From: an uncultured Acidobacteriota bacterium
Lineage (GTDB): Bacteria; Acidobacteriota; UBA6911; RPQK01; JAJDTT01
Assembly: GCA_951812665.1 (NCBI GenBank)
Contig: CATOST010000042.1
Coordinates: 1 to 39,191, forward strand
DNA length: 39,191 bases
Direction: 5' to 3'
Below are positions 1 through 7,422 of the stretch, piece by piece. Position 1 is the stretch's first letter. Each line of letters begins with the position of its first letter. Below the pieces are notes generated by a model, which was given only the letters and a program-made list of their open reading frames with translations, was not told the DNA's origin and ran no database searches. A program made the position numbers and the translations under genes.

Positions 1-69
1 GGTGGCTTGTCGCTCTCTCCGTCCCGCCCGCTGCCGGCTCCGAACGAGCACGCAGTCGGCCATCTTCTG

Positions 70-400
70 CTAATCGCCGCCACCCGGCCGGATTTCCGGG
101 AGATCCTTTTCCAAGACCTCGATCCAACTCTCGCATCGGCGACCCGGCTGGGGCCGTGACCGATCCTGATTGTCTCGCCCGTCATCATCGCGCTGATTTC
201 GGCCCGCAACTCCTCGCGGGCATAGGCCTCGGAACCAAAATCCGCCTTGAGCCCCTCGATCAACGACCGGTGGTTCATGCGCTCCGAGTGTCCCATCGCG
301 TGTCCCATCTCGTGAAGCGCCGTCTGGAAGTAATGACAATAAACGTTAACCTTCGGTATTTGCTGACTGTGGGACAGTCGGGACCAAGAGCCCCTCCGGG
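70..400 (-). pseudogene. Remnant of an ArdC-type antirestriction zinc metallopeptidase, frameshifted
   Basis: On the minus strand, codons from about 400 down to 150 read HYFQTALHEMGHAMGHSER followed by FGSEAYAREELRAEISAMM. This is the zinc-binding HExxH helix and the AYAREEL segment of the MPTase-polyvalent/ArdC family. The next expected block (ESWIEVLEKDLPEI, matching the family's xSWIxxLxxDxxEI) is present at about 140-85 but in a different reading frame, so a frameshift lies near 130-150. There is no convincing ArdC N-terminal ssDNA-binding domain upstream and no start codon in the HEMGH frame close by. ArdC proteins are carried by plasmids and other mobile elements to protect incoming DNA. 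This copy is a broken fragment and probably marks past element insertion. The rest of 1-69 shows nothing recognisable. Confidence 0.75.
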
Positions 401-483
401 CAAGTTGTTCGCCCGCCGGGTGAGAAGCTAGACTTGCCCAGTTTACGTCAACGGACCGAACCTGATCTCGGCGGTATCTTCTC

Positions 484-744
484 ATGGCCATTCGACTCAA
501 ACTGCCCGGTTCGTCCCGCATCCGCCTGGGGATCGCCCTCACGTTGCTGGCGGGCTCATTTATATTCGCCCTCGTGAATACCGGTACGCCCACCAGGAAC
601 GAGCCCGGCGCGGCGGTTGTCCCTACCGACGTCCGGCCCTGCCTTTCCGCAACCGATCCGGGGGAAGGCGGTTCGGTCCAAGGTGATCGAATTGATGGGG
701 ATGGATGCGATCCCGCCGAACGAAATCCCGTTTTCCATGGGTGA
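484..744 (+). pseudogene. Detached N-terminal signal-anchor of the downstream hydrolase
   Basis: This open frame starts with a basic stretch and a clear hydrophobic segment (IRLGIALTLLAGSFIFALV, residues about 13-31), typical of a signal peptide or membrane anchor. It then runs to VVPTDVRPCLSATDP before losing sense. The hydrolase frame begins inside it, one frame over. Both frames cross a run of five G at 660-664. Removing one G joins CLSATDPG directly to KAVRSKVIEL and gives one continuous 366-residue membrane-anchored or secreted hydrolase. I therefore read this as the true 5' end of the next gene, separated by a real frameshift or a homopolymer error. Confidence 0.7.
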
Positions 745-1585
745 GACGACACAGACCGAAGACGGACTCCTGAGGACACCCGTGACCTTCGTCAATTCCC
801 TGGCAGAGACGGTGCCGGGAATCCTGCTGGTCCCCGCCGGGGCCAAGCCAGGATCGCTGGCGGGAGTCGTCTGCATGCCGGGGACCAGCAGCGACGCCGG
901 ACGATTGACCGAGGAGCAGTTTCACCGGGAGCATCCGGACAAGGGACCGCTCCGGGGATGGGCCCGGGAGCTGTCGAGACGGGGATTCGCCACTCTCTCC
1001 ATCACCCTGAAGGGGACCGTGGCCCGGCGCCGAGCGCTGGAGGATTGGGAGACCGAAGCCAAGCTCCTGGCCCCCTACGGGAGACCCCAGATGGGGATCC
1101 TGGCCGAGGAGGCGTTGCGGGCCGCCCGGGTCCTGGGGGCCCAGAAGCAGGTGGACCCGGGCCGAGTCGGCCTCACCGGATTCTCGCTGGGGTCGTACGC
1201 CTCCTGGTGGGCCATGGCCTGCGACCCTTCGATTCGGACCGCGGCCATTCTCTGCGGGGGGCTGGGCAGCCTGGAGCGGGACATCCACGAGGGACAGCCG
1301 GACCGGCACAGTTCCTGCCATTACATCCCCGGACTGCTCCGCCATTTCGACCATCCCGAGATCGTGGCGGACTGCATCGCGCCCCGGCCGCTGATGGTTC
1401 TGGCGCCGCTACAGGACCCCGACATGGCGGCGTCCGGCGTGGATCAGTTGGTGGATCTGGTTTCGCCGGTCTACCGGGAGGCGGGGCGGTCCCATCTCTT
1501 CCAGGTCCATCGTCCCGACGACGGCCACGTCTTCCGGGTAAAATACTTCAACTGGATGGCCAAGTGGTTTGAAGAGCAACTCTGA
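617..1585 (+). CDS. Alpha/beta hydrolase of the dienelactone hydrolase / acetyl-xylan esterase type
   Basis: The product is a serine hydrolase with the alpha/beta fold. The nucleophile elbow is GFSLGS (near residue 192), an acidic residue follows in the segment APLQDPDM, and the catalytic His is in DDGHVF near the C-terminus. These give a complete Ser-Asp-His triad in the order expected for dienelactone hydrolase and Abhydrolase_7 family esterases. The TTG start used here is only the first possible start in this frame. The likely native start is the ATG at 484 in another frame, which supplies a signal anchor and is separated by the G run at 660-664. An internal ATG at 695 would give a shorter, anchorless enzyme. 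The substrate cannot be told from sequence; carbohydrate esters are common for secreted relatives. It lies 62 bp upstream of the PLP enzyme on the same strand. Confidence 0.75.
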   Translation: MSLPTSGPAFPQPIRGKAVRSKVIELMGMDAIPPNEIPFSMGETTQTEDGLLRTPVTFVNSLAETVPGILLVPAGAKPGSLAGVVCMPGTSSDAGRLTEEQFHREHPDKGPLRGWARELSRRGFATLSITLKGTVARRRALEDWETEAKLLAPYGRPQMGILAEEALRAARVLGAQKQVDPGRVGLTGFSLGSYASWWAMACDPSIRTAAILCGGLGSLERDIHEGQPDRHSSCHYIPGLLRHFDHPEIVADCIAPRPLMVLAPLQDPDMAASGVDQLVDLVSPVYREAGRSHLFQVHRPDDGHVFRVKYFNWMAKWFEEQL

Positions 1586-1647
1586 CCCGGAGCCGGGTTC
1601 TCCGATGTATTAGTCCTCTTTCCGCTTCTGATTTCGGGGAGTTCCAA

Positions 1648-2682
1648 ATGGCGGCAAAACCGGGGCTGGGAACCTTGGGCGAGTTTCCGCGGCTGAGACT
1701 CTGCCGCCTGCCCACGCCCTTGGAGGCGATGCCGAATCTGGGTGAGGCGTTGGGCGGAGCGCGGGTCTACGTCAAGCGGGACGACTGCACCGATCTGGCG
1801 TTCGGGGGCAACAAGGTGCGCCAACTGGAGTTCTACCTGGGCGAGGCGCGGCTCCAAGGCGCCGATACGATTCTCATCACCGGCGCCGTTCAGTCCAACT
1901 TCGTCCGTCTCGCCGCCGCTGCCGCCCGCAAGTCGGGCATGGACTGCCATATTCAACTGGAAGAAAGGGTCCCCAGGGATGACCCCCTCTACCGGAACTC
2001 GGGAAACGTGCTGCTGGACCGGATCCTGGGAGCGACGCTGTATTCCTATCCCGAAGGTGAAGACGAGGAGGGCGCGGACCGGCGGGTAGGGGAGATCGCC
2101 GAGGAGCTGAAGGGGCAGGGAAGACGTCCTTACATCATCCCCCTCGGACCGGGGCACCCGCCCCTGGGCGCGCTGGGATACGTGGTGGCTGCACGGGAGC
2201 TTCTCGAGCAGGTTGCATCCCGGCAACTCTCCATCGACGAGTTGGTGGTCCCCTCCGGGAGCGGCCATACCCACGGAGGACTGCTGTTCGGATTGAGGGC
2301 GCTGGGCTCGCGGGTGCGGGTGACCGGCGTCTGCGTGCGCCGGAACGCCGGACCGCAGAAGGAGCGGATCCGGGACCGCTGCCGGGAGATCGCCGAGTTG
2401 CTGGAAATGCCGAACCCGGTGGCCGACGACGACATCCGGGTGATCGACGACTTCCTGGCGCCGGGGTACGGGCGGTCGAACCCGCCCACGCTGGAAGCGA
2501 TCCGGATGGCCGGTAGTATGGAGGGCCTGATCCTGGATCCGGTCTACACGGGGAAGACCATGGCGGGTCTGATCCACCGGGCCCGGAGCAGCGGTCCGGG
2601 GCGTTCGTTTGTGCTCATGCACACGGGCGGGACGCCGGCGATCTTCGCCTATGGAGCCGAATTGACGGCCGCTTTGGCTTGA
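1648..2682 (+). CDS. dcyD: PLP-dependent D-cysteine desulfhydrase / ACC deaminase family protein
   Basis: This 344-residue fold-type II PLP enzyme is of typical length for the D-cysteine desulfhydrase and 1-aminocyclopropane-1-carboxylate deaminase family. The N-terminal LPTPLEAMPNL and the VYVKRDDCTDLAFGGNKVRQLE block are characteristic, with Lys56 of GGNK the expected Schiff-base lysine. The following TGAVQSNFVRLAAAAARK matches the substrate-loop helix. PSGSGHTHGGL forms the phosphate-binding loop, and VLMHTGGTPAIFAY is the typical C-terminal signature. Family members convert D-cysteine to pyruvate, H2S and ammonia, or open the ring of ACC. Sequence alone does not separate the two; dcyD is the commoner annotation for enzymes of this kind. 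It is cytosolic. A GGGGAG ribosome-binding site lies 6 nt before the ATG. A triple hairpin repeat follows the stop codon. Confidence 0.85.
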   Translation: MAAKPGLGTLGEFPRLRLCRLPTPLEAMPNLGEALGGARVYVKRDDCTDLAFGGNKVRQLEFYLGEARLQGADTILITGAVQSNFVRLAAAAARKSGMDCHIQLEERVPRDDPLYRNSGNVLLDRILGATLYSYPEGEDEEGADRRVGEIAEELKGQGRRPYIIPLGPGHPPLGALGYVVAARELLEQVASRQLSIDELVVPSGSGHTHGGLLFGLRALGSRVRVTGVCVRRNAGPQKERIRDRCREIAELLEMPNPVADDDIRVIDDFLAPGYGRSNPPTLEAIRMAGSMEGLILDPVYTGKTMAGLIHRARSSGPGRSFVLMHTGGTPAIFAYGAELTAALA

Positions 2683-2696
2683 TTGGATTGGCGCAG

Positions 2697-2763
2697 GAGC
2701 GGCGTCTTTTGGGCGCCGGGAGCGGCGTCTTTTAGGCGCCGGGAGCGGCGTCTTTTAGGCGCC
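2697..2763 (+). repeat. Three tandem copies of a 22-23 bp GGAGCGGCGTCTTTT(A/G)GGCGCC repeat
   Basis: Three adjacent near-identical units follow the stop codon of the PLP enzyme. Each has self-complementary GGCG...CGCC ends around a T-rich centre. The same unit, on the opposite strand, forms the five-copy array at 18616-18755. They are likely dispersed intergenic hairpin repeats. Confidence 0.85.
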
Positions 2764-2768
2764 GATTA

Positions 2769-2790
2769 GGGGGGACAGGAAAGTCCCCCC
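2769..2790. repeat. Perfect 8-bp-stem hairpin GGGGGGAC / GTCCCCCC
   Basis: The two arms are perfectly complementary around a 6-nt loop (AGGAAA). The hairpin lies 24 bp before the MBL start codon, directly after the triple repeat. It resembles the GGGGAC/GTCCCC palindromes elsewhere in the window and could act as a terminator or a REP-like element. There is no clear T-tract. Confidence 0.6.
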
Positions 2791-2814
2791 GACTACCCCT
2801 TCGTGGAGGTTTGC

Positions 2815-4590
2815 ATGAAACGACTCAGTGAGAACCTTTTCCAGGTAGAGGACACCTGCAGCGTCTACGGCGTCCGGGCCGGCGGCAGGACGCTGCTGAT
2901 CGACTGCGGCACCGATCTGCGGTGCGACGACGTGGGAGCGGTCGACCGGGTCCTGCTCACCCACTTTCACCGCGACCAGTGTTCCGGGATCTCGCATTGG
3001 CACGGGCAGGGCGCCGAGATCTCAATCCCCGCCGCCGAACGGCGCTACTTGGAGGAGGCGGACCTGCAACGGGCGGCCTACTACCTCTACGACAACTACA
3101 CCGCCTACTATCCGGGATTCGCACCCCTACAGGACGTGCGCGGTGCCGAGATCGCTCGCGACTACGAGACCATTGACTGGCAGGGGATCCGCTTCGAAGT
3201 GGTGCCGCTGCCCGGACACACCTTCGGATCAACGGGATACCGGTTCGAAATCGACGGCCGGCGCGTCCTCGCGTGCGGCGACCTGATGGCGGCGCCGGGC
3301 CGTCTCGGCGACTACCACTGGTTGCAGTGGAGCTACATGGACTTCCAGGGGCATGTCAACCAGCTCGAGAGCCTGGCCCACGCCGCCGAGTTGGAGTGGG
3401 ATCTCATGTTGCCCGGGCATGGAGCGCCATTCACCAGGGCCGAAGCCCGTATCGACGAACTGAGCGCGAGACTGGCAGAGCTCCACGGCATGTTTTTCGA
3501 CCGTCCCTACACGCCCTTCCAGGTGGAGTTCCGCCGGCTGTCGCCCCACGTCTACGAGGTCAACTCCATGGCCAACTCGTACGTGGTCAAGGACGACGCC
3601 GGCCACGCGGTTCTCATCGACTGCGGGTATGTCTCGGGGGCGCCGATCACGGCCAACCCGCACCGCTACATCGACCATCTGACACGACGCTTGCGCAGTG
3701 AACTGGGAGTCGAGACGGTGGAATACTTCCTGCCGACCCATTTCCACGACGACCACCTGGCCGGCTACCCCATGCTCCGGGCGCGTTACGGGACCAAGGT
3801 GGCCGCCGCGCCGGAACTGCGGGATCTGCTGGAACATCCGGAGCATTACGACATGCCCTGCATGGTGCCGGACGGGATGCGGGTCGACCGCGTCGTGGCC
3901 CGCGGGGAGAGTTTCCACTGGCGGGGGATCGACTTCCGGATCGAGCAGTTCCCGGGACAGACCTGGTACGACCACCACATCACGTTCCACGTCGACGTGC
4001 GCCGCTTCCTGGCCATCGGCGACGCCATCTCGGGACTCTGCTTCCGGGAAGAGCGGGACTACATCCATTCCTTCATCCCCAAGAATCGGACGCCCCTGTC
4101 GGCATATGGGTCCATCCCGCGCAAGATCGCGGAGCGGCGTCCGGACGTGATACTGACCGGACACGGCGGGGGAGTGGAGTTCGAACAAACCCGGATCGAT
4201 CGCTGGACCCGGTGGATGGACCGCTGGCAGTCGCTGTTCACCGAAGTAGTCCAGGCGTCCGACCCCGACATGGCCATGGACCCGCACTGGGTCGAGTTCC
4301 GGCCCTACAAGGTCCGGATCCGCCCCGGCGACGCCGTGGACTTTCGGCTCTACATTCAGAACCACGCAGAGGAAGAGAAAAGCTGTCGAGTCAGATTCCG
4401 CTCACTGGAAGGCGTCTCCGTCGATCCTTTGGAACTGGACCTGATCGTACCGGGGGGAGAGACGAAGGAGACCACCGTCCGGGTCCGTTTTCCCCGGGAG
4501 TTTTCGACCCATTCCCTGCCCATCCTGGCCGACGTGGATTGGAACGGCCGAAGACTGGGCGAAGTGGCCGAGGCCATCGCCTACTGGTGA
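2815..4590 (+). CDS. Protein with two tandem metallo-beta-lactamase-fold domains
   Basis: The protein is about 591 residues, nearly double the usual length of an MBL hydrolase, because it holds two copies of the fold. Domain 1 (about residues 1-220) has THFHRDQ, then PLPGHTFGS, a CGDLM aspartate and LPGHGAPF. Domain 2 (about 235-480) has THFHDDHLAG, GDAIS and LTGHGGG. Domain 2 has the standard HxHxDH site. In domain 1 the residue after Asp is Gln instead of His, so one metal-binding ligand appears changed. A C-terminal beta-rich tail of about 100 residues (RIRPGDAVDFRLYIQNH onward) resembles an Ig-like/NEW3-type module. No signal peptide is seen. The ATG at 2815 is preferred over a GTG at 2803 because GGAGGT sits just before it. 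The substrate is unknown. The last 50 codons are duplicated at 7202-7353. Confidence 0.85.
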   Translation: MKRLSENLFQVEDTCSVYGVRAGGRTLLIDCGTDLRCDDVGAVDRVLLTHFHRDQCSGISHWHGQGAEISIPAAERRYLEEADLQRAAYYLYDNYTAYYPGFAPLQDVRGAEIARDYETIDWQGIRFEVVPLPGHTFGSTGYRFEIDGRRVLACGDLMAAPGRLGDYHWLQWSYMDFQGHVNQLESLAHAAELEWDLMLPGHGAPFTRAEARIDELSARLAELHGMFFDRPYTPFQVEFRRLSPHVYEVNSMANSYVVKDDAGHAVLIDCGYVSGAPITANPHRYIDHLTRRLRSELGVETVEYFLPTHFHDDHLAGYPMLRARYGTKVAAAPELRDLLEHPEHYDMPCMVPDGMRVDRVVARGESFHWRGIDFRIEQFPGQTWYDHHITFHVDVRRFLAIGDAISGLCFREERDYIHSFIPKNRTPLSAYGSIPRKIAERRPDVILTGHGGGVEFEQTRIDRWTRWMDRWQSLFTEVVQASDPDMAMDPHWVEFRPYKVRIRPGDAVDFRLYIQNHAEEEKSCRVRFRSLEGVSVDPLELDLIVPGGETKETTVRVRFPREFSTHSLPILADVDWNGRRLGEVAEAIAYW

Positions 4591-4817
4591 TCGCGAAAGC
4601 TCCATGAAACGGCGCAGACATCACGTCTCTGGGAATGATCGTCGGCGTGACCCTCCTCGGTTGTGTCTTTCATTTCAAGATGACCGGGTATGGAGTCCTG
4701 CTTGCCGTGCTCATGTGTGCTTGGCCTCATACCATTTGCAATCTTAAACGTTGAGTCCGTGCCGGGGGTCCTGTGAGCATGTAGCCTGTCCGGTGGAAGA
4801 GGCGGCGGCATTGGAGC

Positions 4818-4834
4818 GGCGGTTTCCAACCGCC
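4818..4834. repeat. GGCGGTT-TCC-AACCGCC dispersed hairpin
   Basis: A 7-bp perfect stem with a 3-nt loop sits inside the stretch GGAGCGGCGGTTTCC...ATTCTT. A near-identical element occurs at 15271-15288 and a decayed one near 14644 on the other strand. The rest of 4591-4891 holds no gene that I can support. Confidence 0.75.
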
Positions 4835-4891
4835 GATTCTTCCCCTTGCCGGGCACAGGAAATTCCCTCTCACACGCATTCTTTACCATCA

Positions 4892-4919
4892 TTGAATTCG
4901 TTGATATCATTTCTATAAC
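4892..4919 (+). promoter_or_regulatory. Putative sigma70-type promoter of the FitAB-like operon
   Basis: TTGAAT and TATAAC are separated by 16 bp in an AT-rich patch 20 bp before the antitoxin ATG. A GGAGGG ribosome-binding site follows before the start codon. Confidence 0.5.
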
Positions 4920-4939
4920 GTATCTGCCGGAGGGATAAT

Positions 4940-5185
4940 ATGGCCAGCATCACGATTCGCAACCTTCAAGACGGGCTGAAACGAAGGCTTCGCATACGCG
5001 CGGCCTATCACGGTCGTTCGATGGAGGAAGAAGTCCGACAGATCTTGAGCAACGTACTCAACGAGGAGCCTTCGGCACCAGTAAATCTGGCACGCGCCAT
5101 CCGTTCGCGCTTCGCGCCTCTGGGCGGTGCGGAACTGGAATTACCCTCCCGCGAGCCAATGCGCGATCCTCCTCGTTTCGAATGA
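4940..5185 (+). CDS. FitA-like ribbon-helix-helix antitoxin
   Basis: This 81-residue protein starts MASITIRNLQDGLKRRLRIR and continues AAYHGRSMEEEVRQIL, the ribbon-helix-helix DNA-binding pattern of FitA/VapB-type antitoxins. The beta strand (SITIRNL) contacts DNA and the two helices form the dimer. The C-terminal part (about 50-81) would thread into the toxin active site. It is immediately followed, after 10 bp, by a PIN toxin gene, so the two form one type II toxin-antitoxin operon. Such antitoxins normally repress their own promoter, here the AT-rich region just upstream. FitA is the closest family by the N-terminal wording. Confidence 0.85.
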   Translation: MASITIRNLQDGLKRRLRIRAAYHGRSMEEEVRQILSNVLNEEPSAPVNLARAIRSRFAPLGGAELELPSREPMRDPPRFE

Positions 5186-5195
5186 GCCATGAAAT

Positions 5196-5612
5196 ATGAT
5201 TTTGCTCGACACCAACGTCGTCTCCGAATTGATTCGTCCCAACCCCGACCCCAAAGTGGAAGCTTGGTTGGCCGCACAGTATTTCGCGAATGTATTCCTG
5301 ACCGTCATCAGTGAGGCCGAACTCCGATACGGAGTTGCGATCATGCCGGCAGGTATACGGCGGGACAGACTCGCCAACGAAATTGAGGGCATGCTTCGCG
5401 AAGACTTCGCCGGGCGCATCCTGACCTTCGATAGTGAGTGTGCCCGTGCCTATGCCGTGATCGCGTCCGACCGCCGCGCAGCGGGTCTCCCGATCCACCA
5501 TGCCGACTGTCAAATCGCGGCAACTGCTCGCGCTCGAGGGGCTAAAATCGCGACCAGGAACGTGGCGGATTTCCACGGCTGTGGCGTCGATGTGATCAAT
5601 CCTTGGGATTGA
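5196..5612 (+). CDS. vapC: FitB/VapC-type PIN-domain ribonuclease toxin
   Basis: This 138-residue PIN domain is of normal family length. The acidic metal-binding residues are all visible: Asp5 in ILLDTNV, Glu in SEAELRYG (about 40), Asp in IHHADCQIAATA (about 103) and the Asn/Asp pair in ATRNVADF near the end. These coordinate Mg2+ for RNA cleavage. PIN toxins of this group cut specific RNAs and are neutralised by the upstream RHH antitoxin. The ATG is 10 bp after the antitoxin stop, consistent with coupled translation. FitB is the nearest named relative. The gene appears intact and is followed by a strong hairpin. Confidence 0.88.
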   Translation: MILLDTNVVSELIRPNPDPKVEAWLAAQYFANVFLTVISEAELRYGVAIMPAGIRRDRLANEIEGMLREDFAGRILTFDSECARAYAVIASDRRAAGLPIHHADCQIAATARARGAKIATRNVADFHGCGVDVINPWD

Positions 5613-5648
5613 TGTGGAGTGAAGGAAGAGGAGGGATTGGCAGGGATT

Positions 5649-5672
5649 CCCGGCGACGGTCCTGTCGCCGGG
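5649..5672. terminator. Perfect 9-bp hairpin between convergent genes
   Basis: CCCGGCGAC and GTCGCCGGG flank a 6-nt loop. It lies between the end of the PIN toxin (+) and the end of the PhoD pseudogene (-). The position suits a shared terminator, but there is no strong U-tract on either side. Confidence 0.45.
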
Positions 5673-5736
5673 TTCCTGTTGAGTGTTTCCTTCCGAGGTC
5701 CGGGAGTGATCTTGTCTCCGGGTCCGTAACTTCGGT

Positions 5737-6862
5737 TCAGAACAGCCGGATCTTGGCTACCGAGTGGTTCAGCGGGACGGTCTCCTCCCGGTCCGACGAC
5801 GGCGGCGGGTCCAGCGTCTGCCTCCCGTACAGCTTGAACCAGGACTCGCCGGTTCCCGGATCGACGCTGATCAACGCGTACGAACTGTCCGCATACAACG
5901 CCAGCCGCTGGAACCTGTGCCCTTCCGCAGTCTCCCCTTTGTCCGCCGCCCCTTGGCTCAACACCCACGACACCGCACGGGAGAGGCCGTAGGTGATGAC
6001 GCTCGACGTGAGCTGGTAGATGCGCCGGCCGTCCCCGTCCTCGATGGAGAACACGGCAGACACGTGGACGTCGCCGCTCAGGACACAGACGCGGATCCCT
6101 GTCGCCGCTGCCCCGAATAACAGATCGAGCAGGGCTCCGCGCTCCTCGTCGTGGATCTCATGCTCCCAGGAATCGCGGAGATCGTCGTCGAGGCCGGCGT
6201 GCTCGATGAGCCAACGCTCGTCGGCATTTACCAGGCCGGCCCGGGTGTGCAGTACCGGCACCGCCGAAACGACGAACAGAAATGGTGTCTCCTCGGGATC
6301 CAAGTTCGTAACCCAGCGCTCGAATCGATCGAACTGCTCGTGGCCCAGGATGCGGAAGCTCTCGCGATTGACGTCCCGCTGGCCGCGGCCGTCCAACACG
6401 TAGTACCCGCATCCCCCTCGGTGAAAGGAGTAGTCGAACACACCGTCCCCGGTAGGCGGGTTGTGGCTGTGCTCGTACTCCACATAAGCCTTTTTGGCGG
6501 CGCGGAACATCCGCTCGGCAAGGCGGCGACCCTCGGTGTGGGTAAGTCCCCTCTCTTCGATCGAGGTTGTCGATGGTGAAATCCGTCCGTGAGGGTTCGG
6601 GCAGCAGTTCCAGCGCCTCCTCCGCGGTCAAAGGCACACGGGCCAGTCGTTCCCGCAAGTCTCGCCGGGTGGCCGCATCTGCAATCTCGTTTTCCGGGTA
6701 CAGCAGAAGCGAGAACTCCCCGGTGCGTCCGGTTCTCAGCCACAATCGCGCGGACGTCGGCGTGGCGTGCCCCACGATGGCAGCGACCGCCAACGGCGGG
6801 TTCGGCCAGGGGCGGTCCGTTTTGAAGACGAAGGAGTCACAGGTGTGGGTCAAGTTGGACAT
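5737..6862 (-). pseudogene. PhoD-like (alkaline phosphatase D family) phosphatase with internal deletion and frameshift
   Basis: The N-terminal part starts at the ATG at 6862 (MSNLTHTCDSF) and covers the Ig-like PhoD_N domain (IVGHATPTSARLWLRTG) up to DFTIDNLDR near 6553. The reading frame then jumps. From about 6550 the sequence resumes in another frame as REERGLTHTEGRRLAERMF and continues through AYVEYEHSHNP, YYVLDGRGQRD, LSGDVHVSAVF and HSVAKIRLF to the stop. In intact relatives roughly 180-190 residues separate these two points, including the GGDQ and WDDHE metal-binding motifs. They are absent here, so the metal centre is lost and the protein cannot be active. The non-triplet deletion also breaks the frame. 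The remaining C-terminal frame is open for 257 codons, indicating recent decay. Confidence 0.8.
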
Positions 6863-7200
6863 GGCGAATCTCCGTTGCTGCGTTCCGGCAAGATCATGGT
6901 GAAACCTCGCGAACGTCTCATCCGGAGCGTTCCCCGCACTATCGAGCGTTCTATTCCAATTGCCCAGGAGATTGGCAATGATCGGAAATTGAAATGCGCC
7001 GCTTCTCCACAACCAGATCGGCTGGTCCTCTCGATACCGGGTACTGACGTATACGATCTGCCTGCGCATGCCCGCGTAAGGCGGCGCCTCCCAGGCGAGA
7101 CAGAGCCGCTGGACCCCTGCAGCCGAGATCACCGGTGCCGGCTCAGCCGGGTCGGGAGCGAAAAACTCCCAGGTCCCAGACAACTTGACGGCGGGAACGG
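6863..7200. other. Stretch without a recognisable gene
   Basis: The minus-strand frame stays open upstream of the PhoD-like start through this region, but the translation matches no family I know and open frames by chance are frequent at this GC content. I see no RNA gene or repeat in it. Confidence 0.5.
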
Positions 7201-7201
7201 G

Positions 7202-7353
7202 AGCTGATCGTGCCGGGGGGAGAGACGAAGGAGACCACCGTCCGGGTCCGCTTTCCCGGGAAGTTTTCGACCCATTCCATGCCCATCCTGGCCGACGTTG
7301 ATTGGGATGGACAGAGGCTGGGTGAGGTAGCTGAGGCCATTGCCTACTGGTGA
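7202..7353 (+). pseudogene. Orphan second copy of the 3' end of the double-MBL gene
   Basis: The plus strand here encodes the tail VPGGETKETTVRVRFPGKF, then THSMPILADVDWDGQRLGE and ends AEAIAYW-stop. It matches the last 50 codons of the gene ending at 4590 with only a few substitutions, and the nucleotide sequence is close throughout. Nothing upstream of 7200 resembles the rest of that gene. It is a truncated paralogue left by deletion or recombination, not expressed as a protein in any obvious way. Confidence 0.85.
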
Positions 7354-7387
7354 GACAAGCTGCCACAAGAAAGTCGCACCTCCCGGC

Positions 7388-7406
7388 AGGCGGCAAGAAA
7401 CCGCCT
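7388..7406 (-). terminator. Hairpin just past the stop of the giant LRR gene
   Basis: AGGCGG and CCGCCT pair around CAAGAAA. It lies 17 nt beyond the LRR stop codon on the minus strand and belongs to the same GGCGGCAAGAAA-type repeat family seen at 18616-18755. Confidence 0.4.
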
Positions 7407-7422
7407 CCCGCGTGTGCTCTCC

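Noticed and set aside
1471..2622. 383-codon minus-strand frame
   Set aside because: Antisense to the PLP enzyme, which has full family motifs on the plus strand.
3229..4365. 378-codon minus-strand frame
   Set aside because: Antisense to the double-MBL gene.
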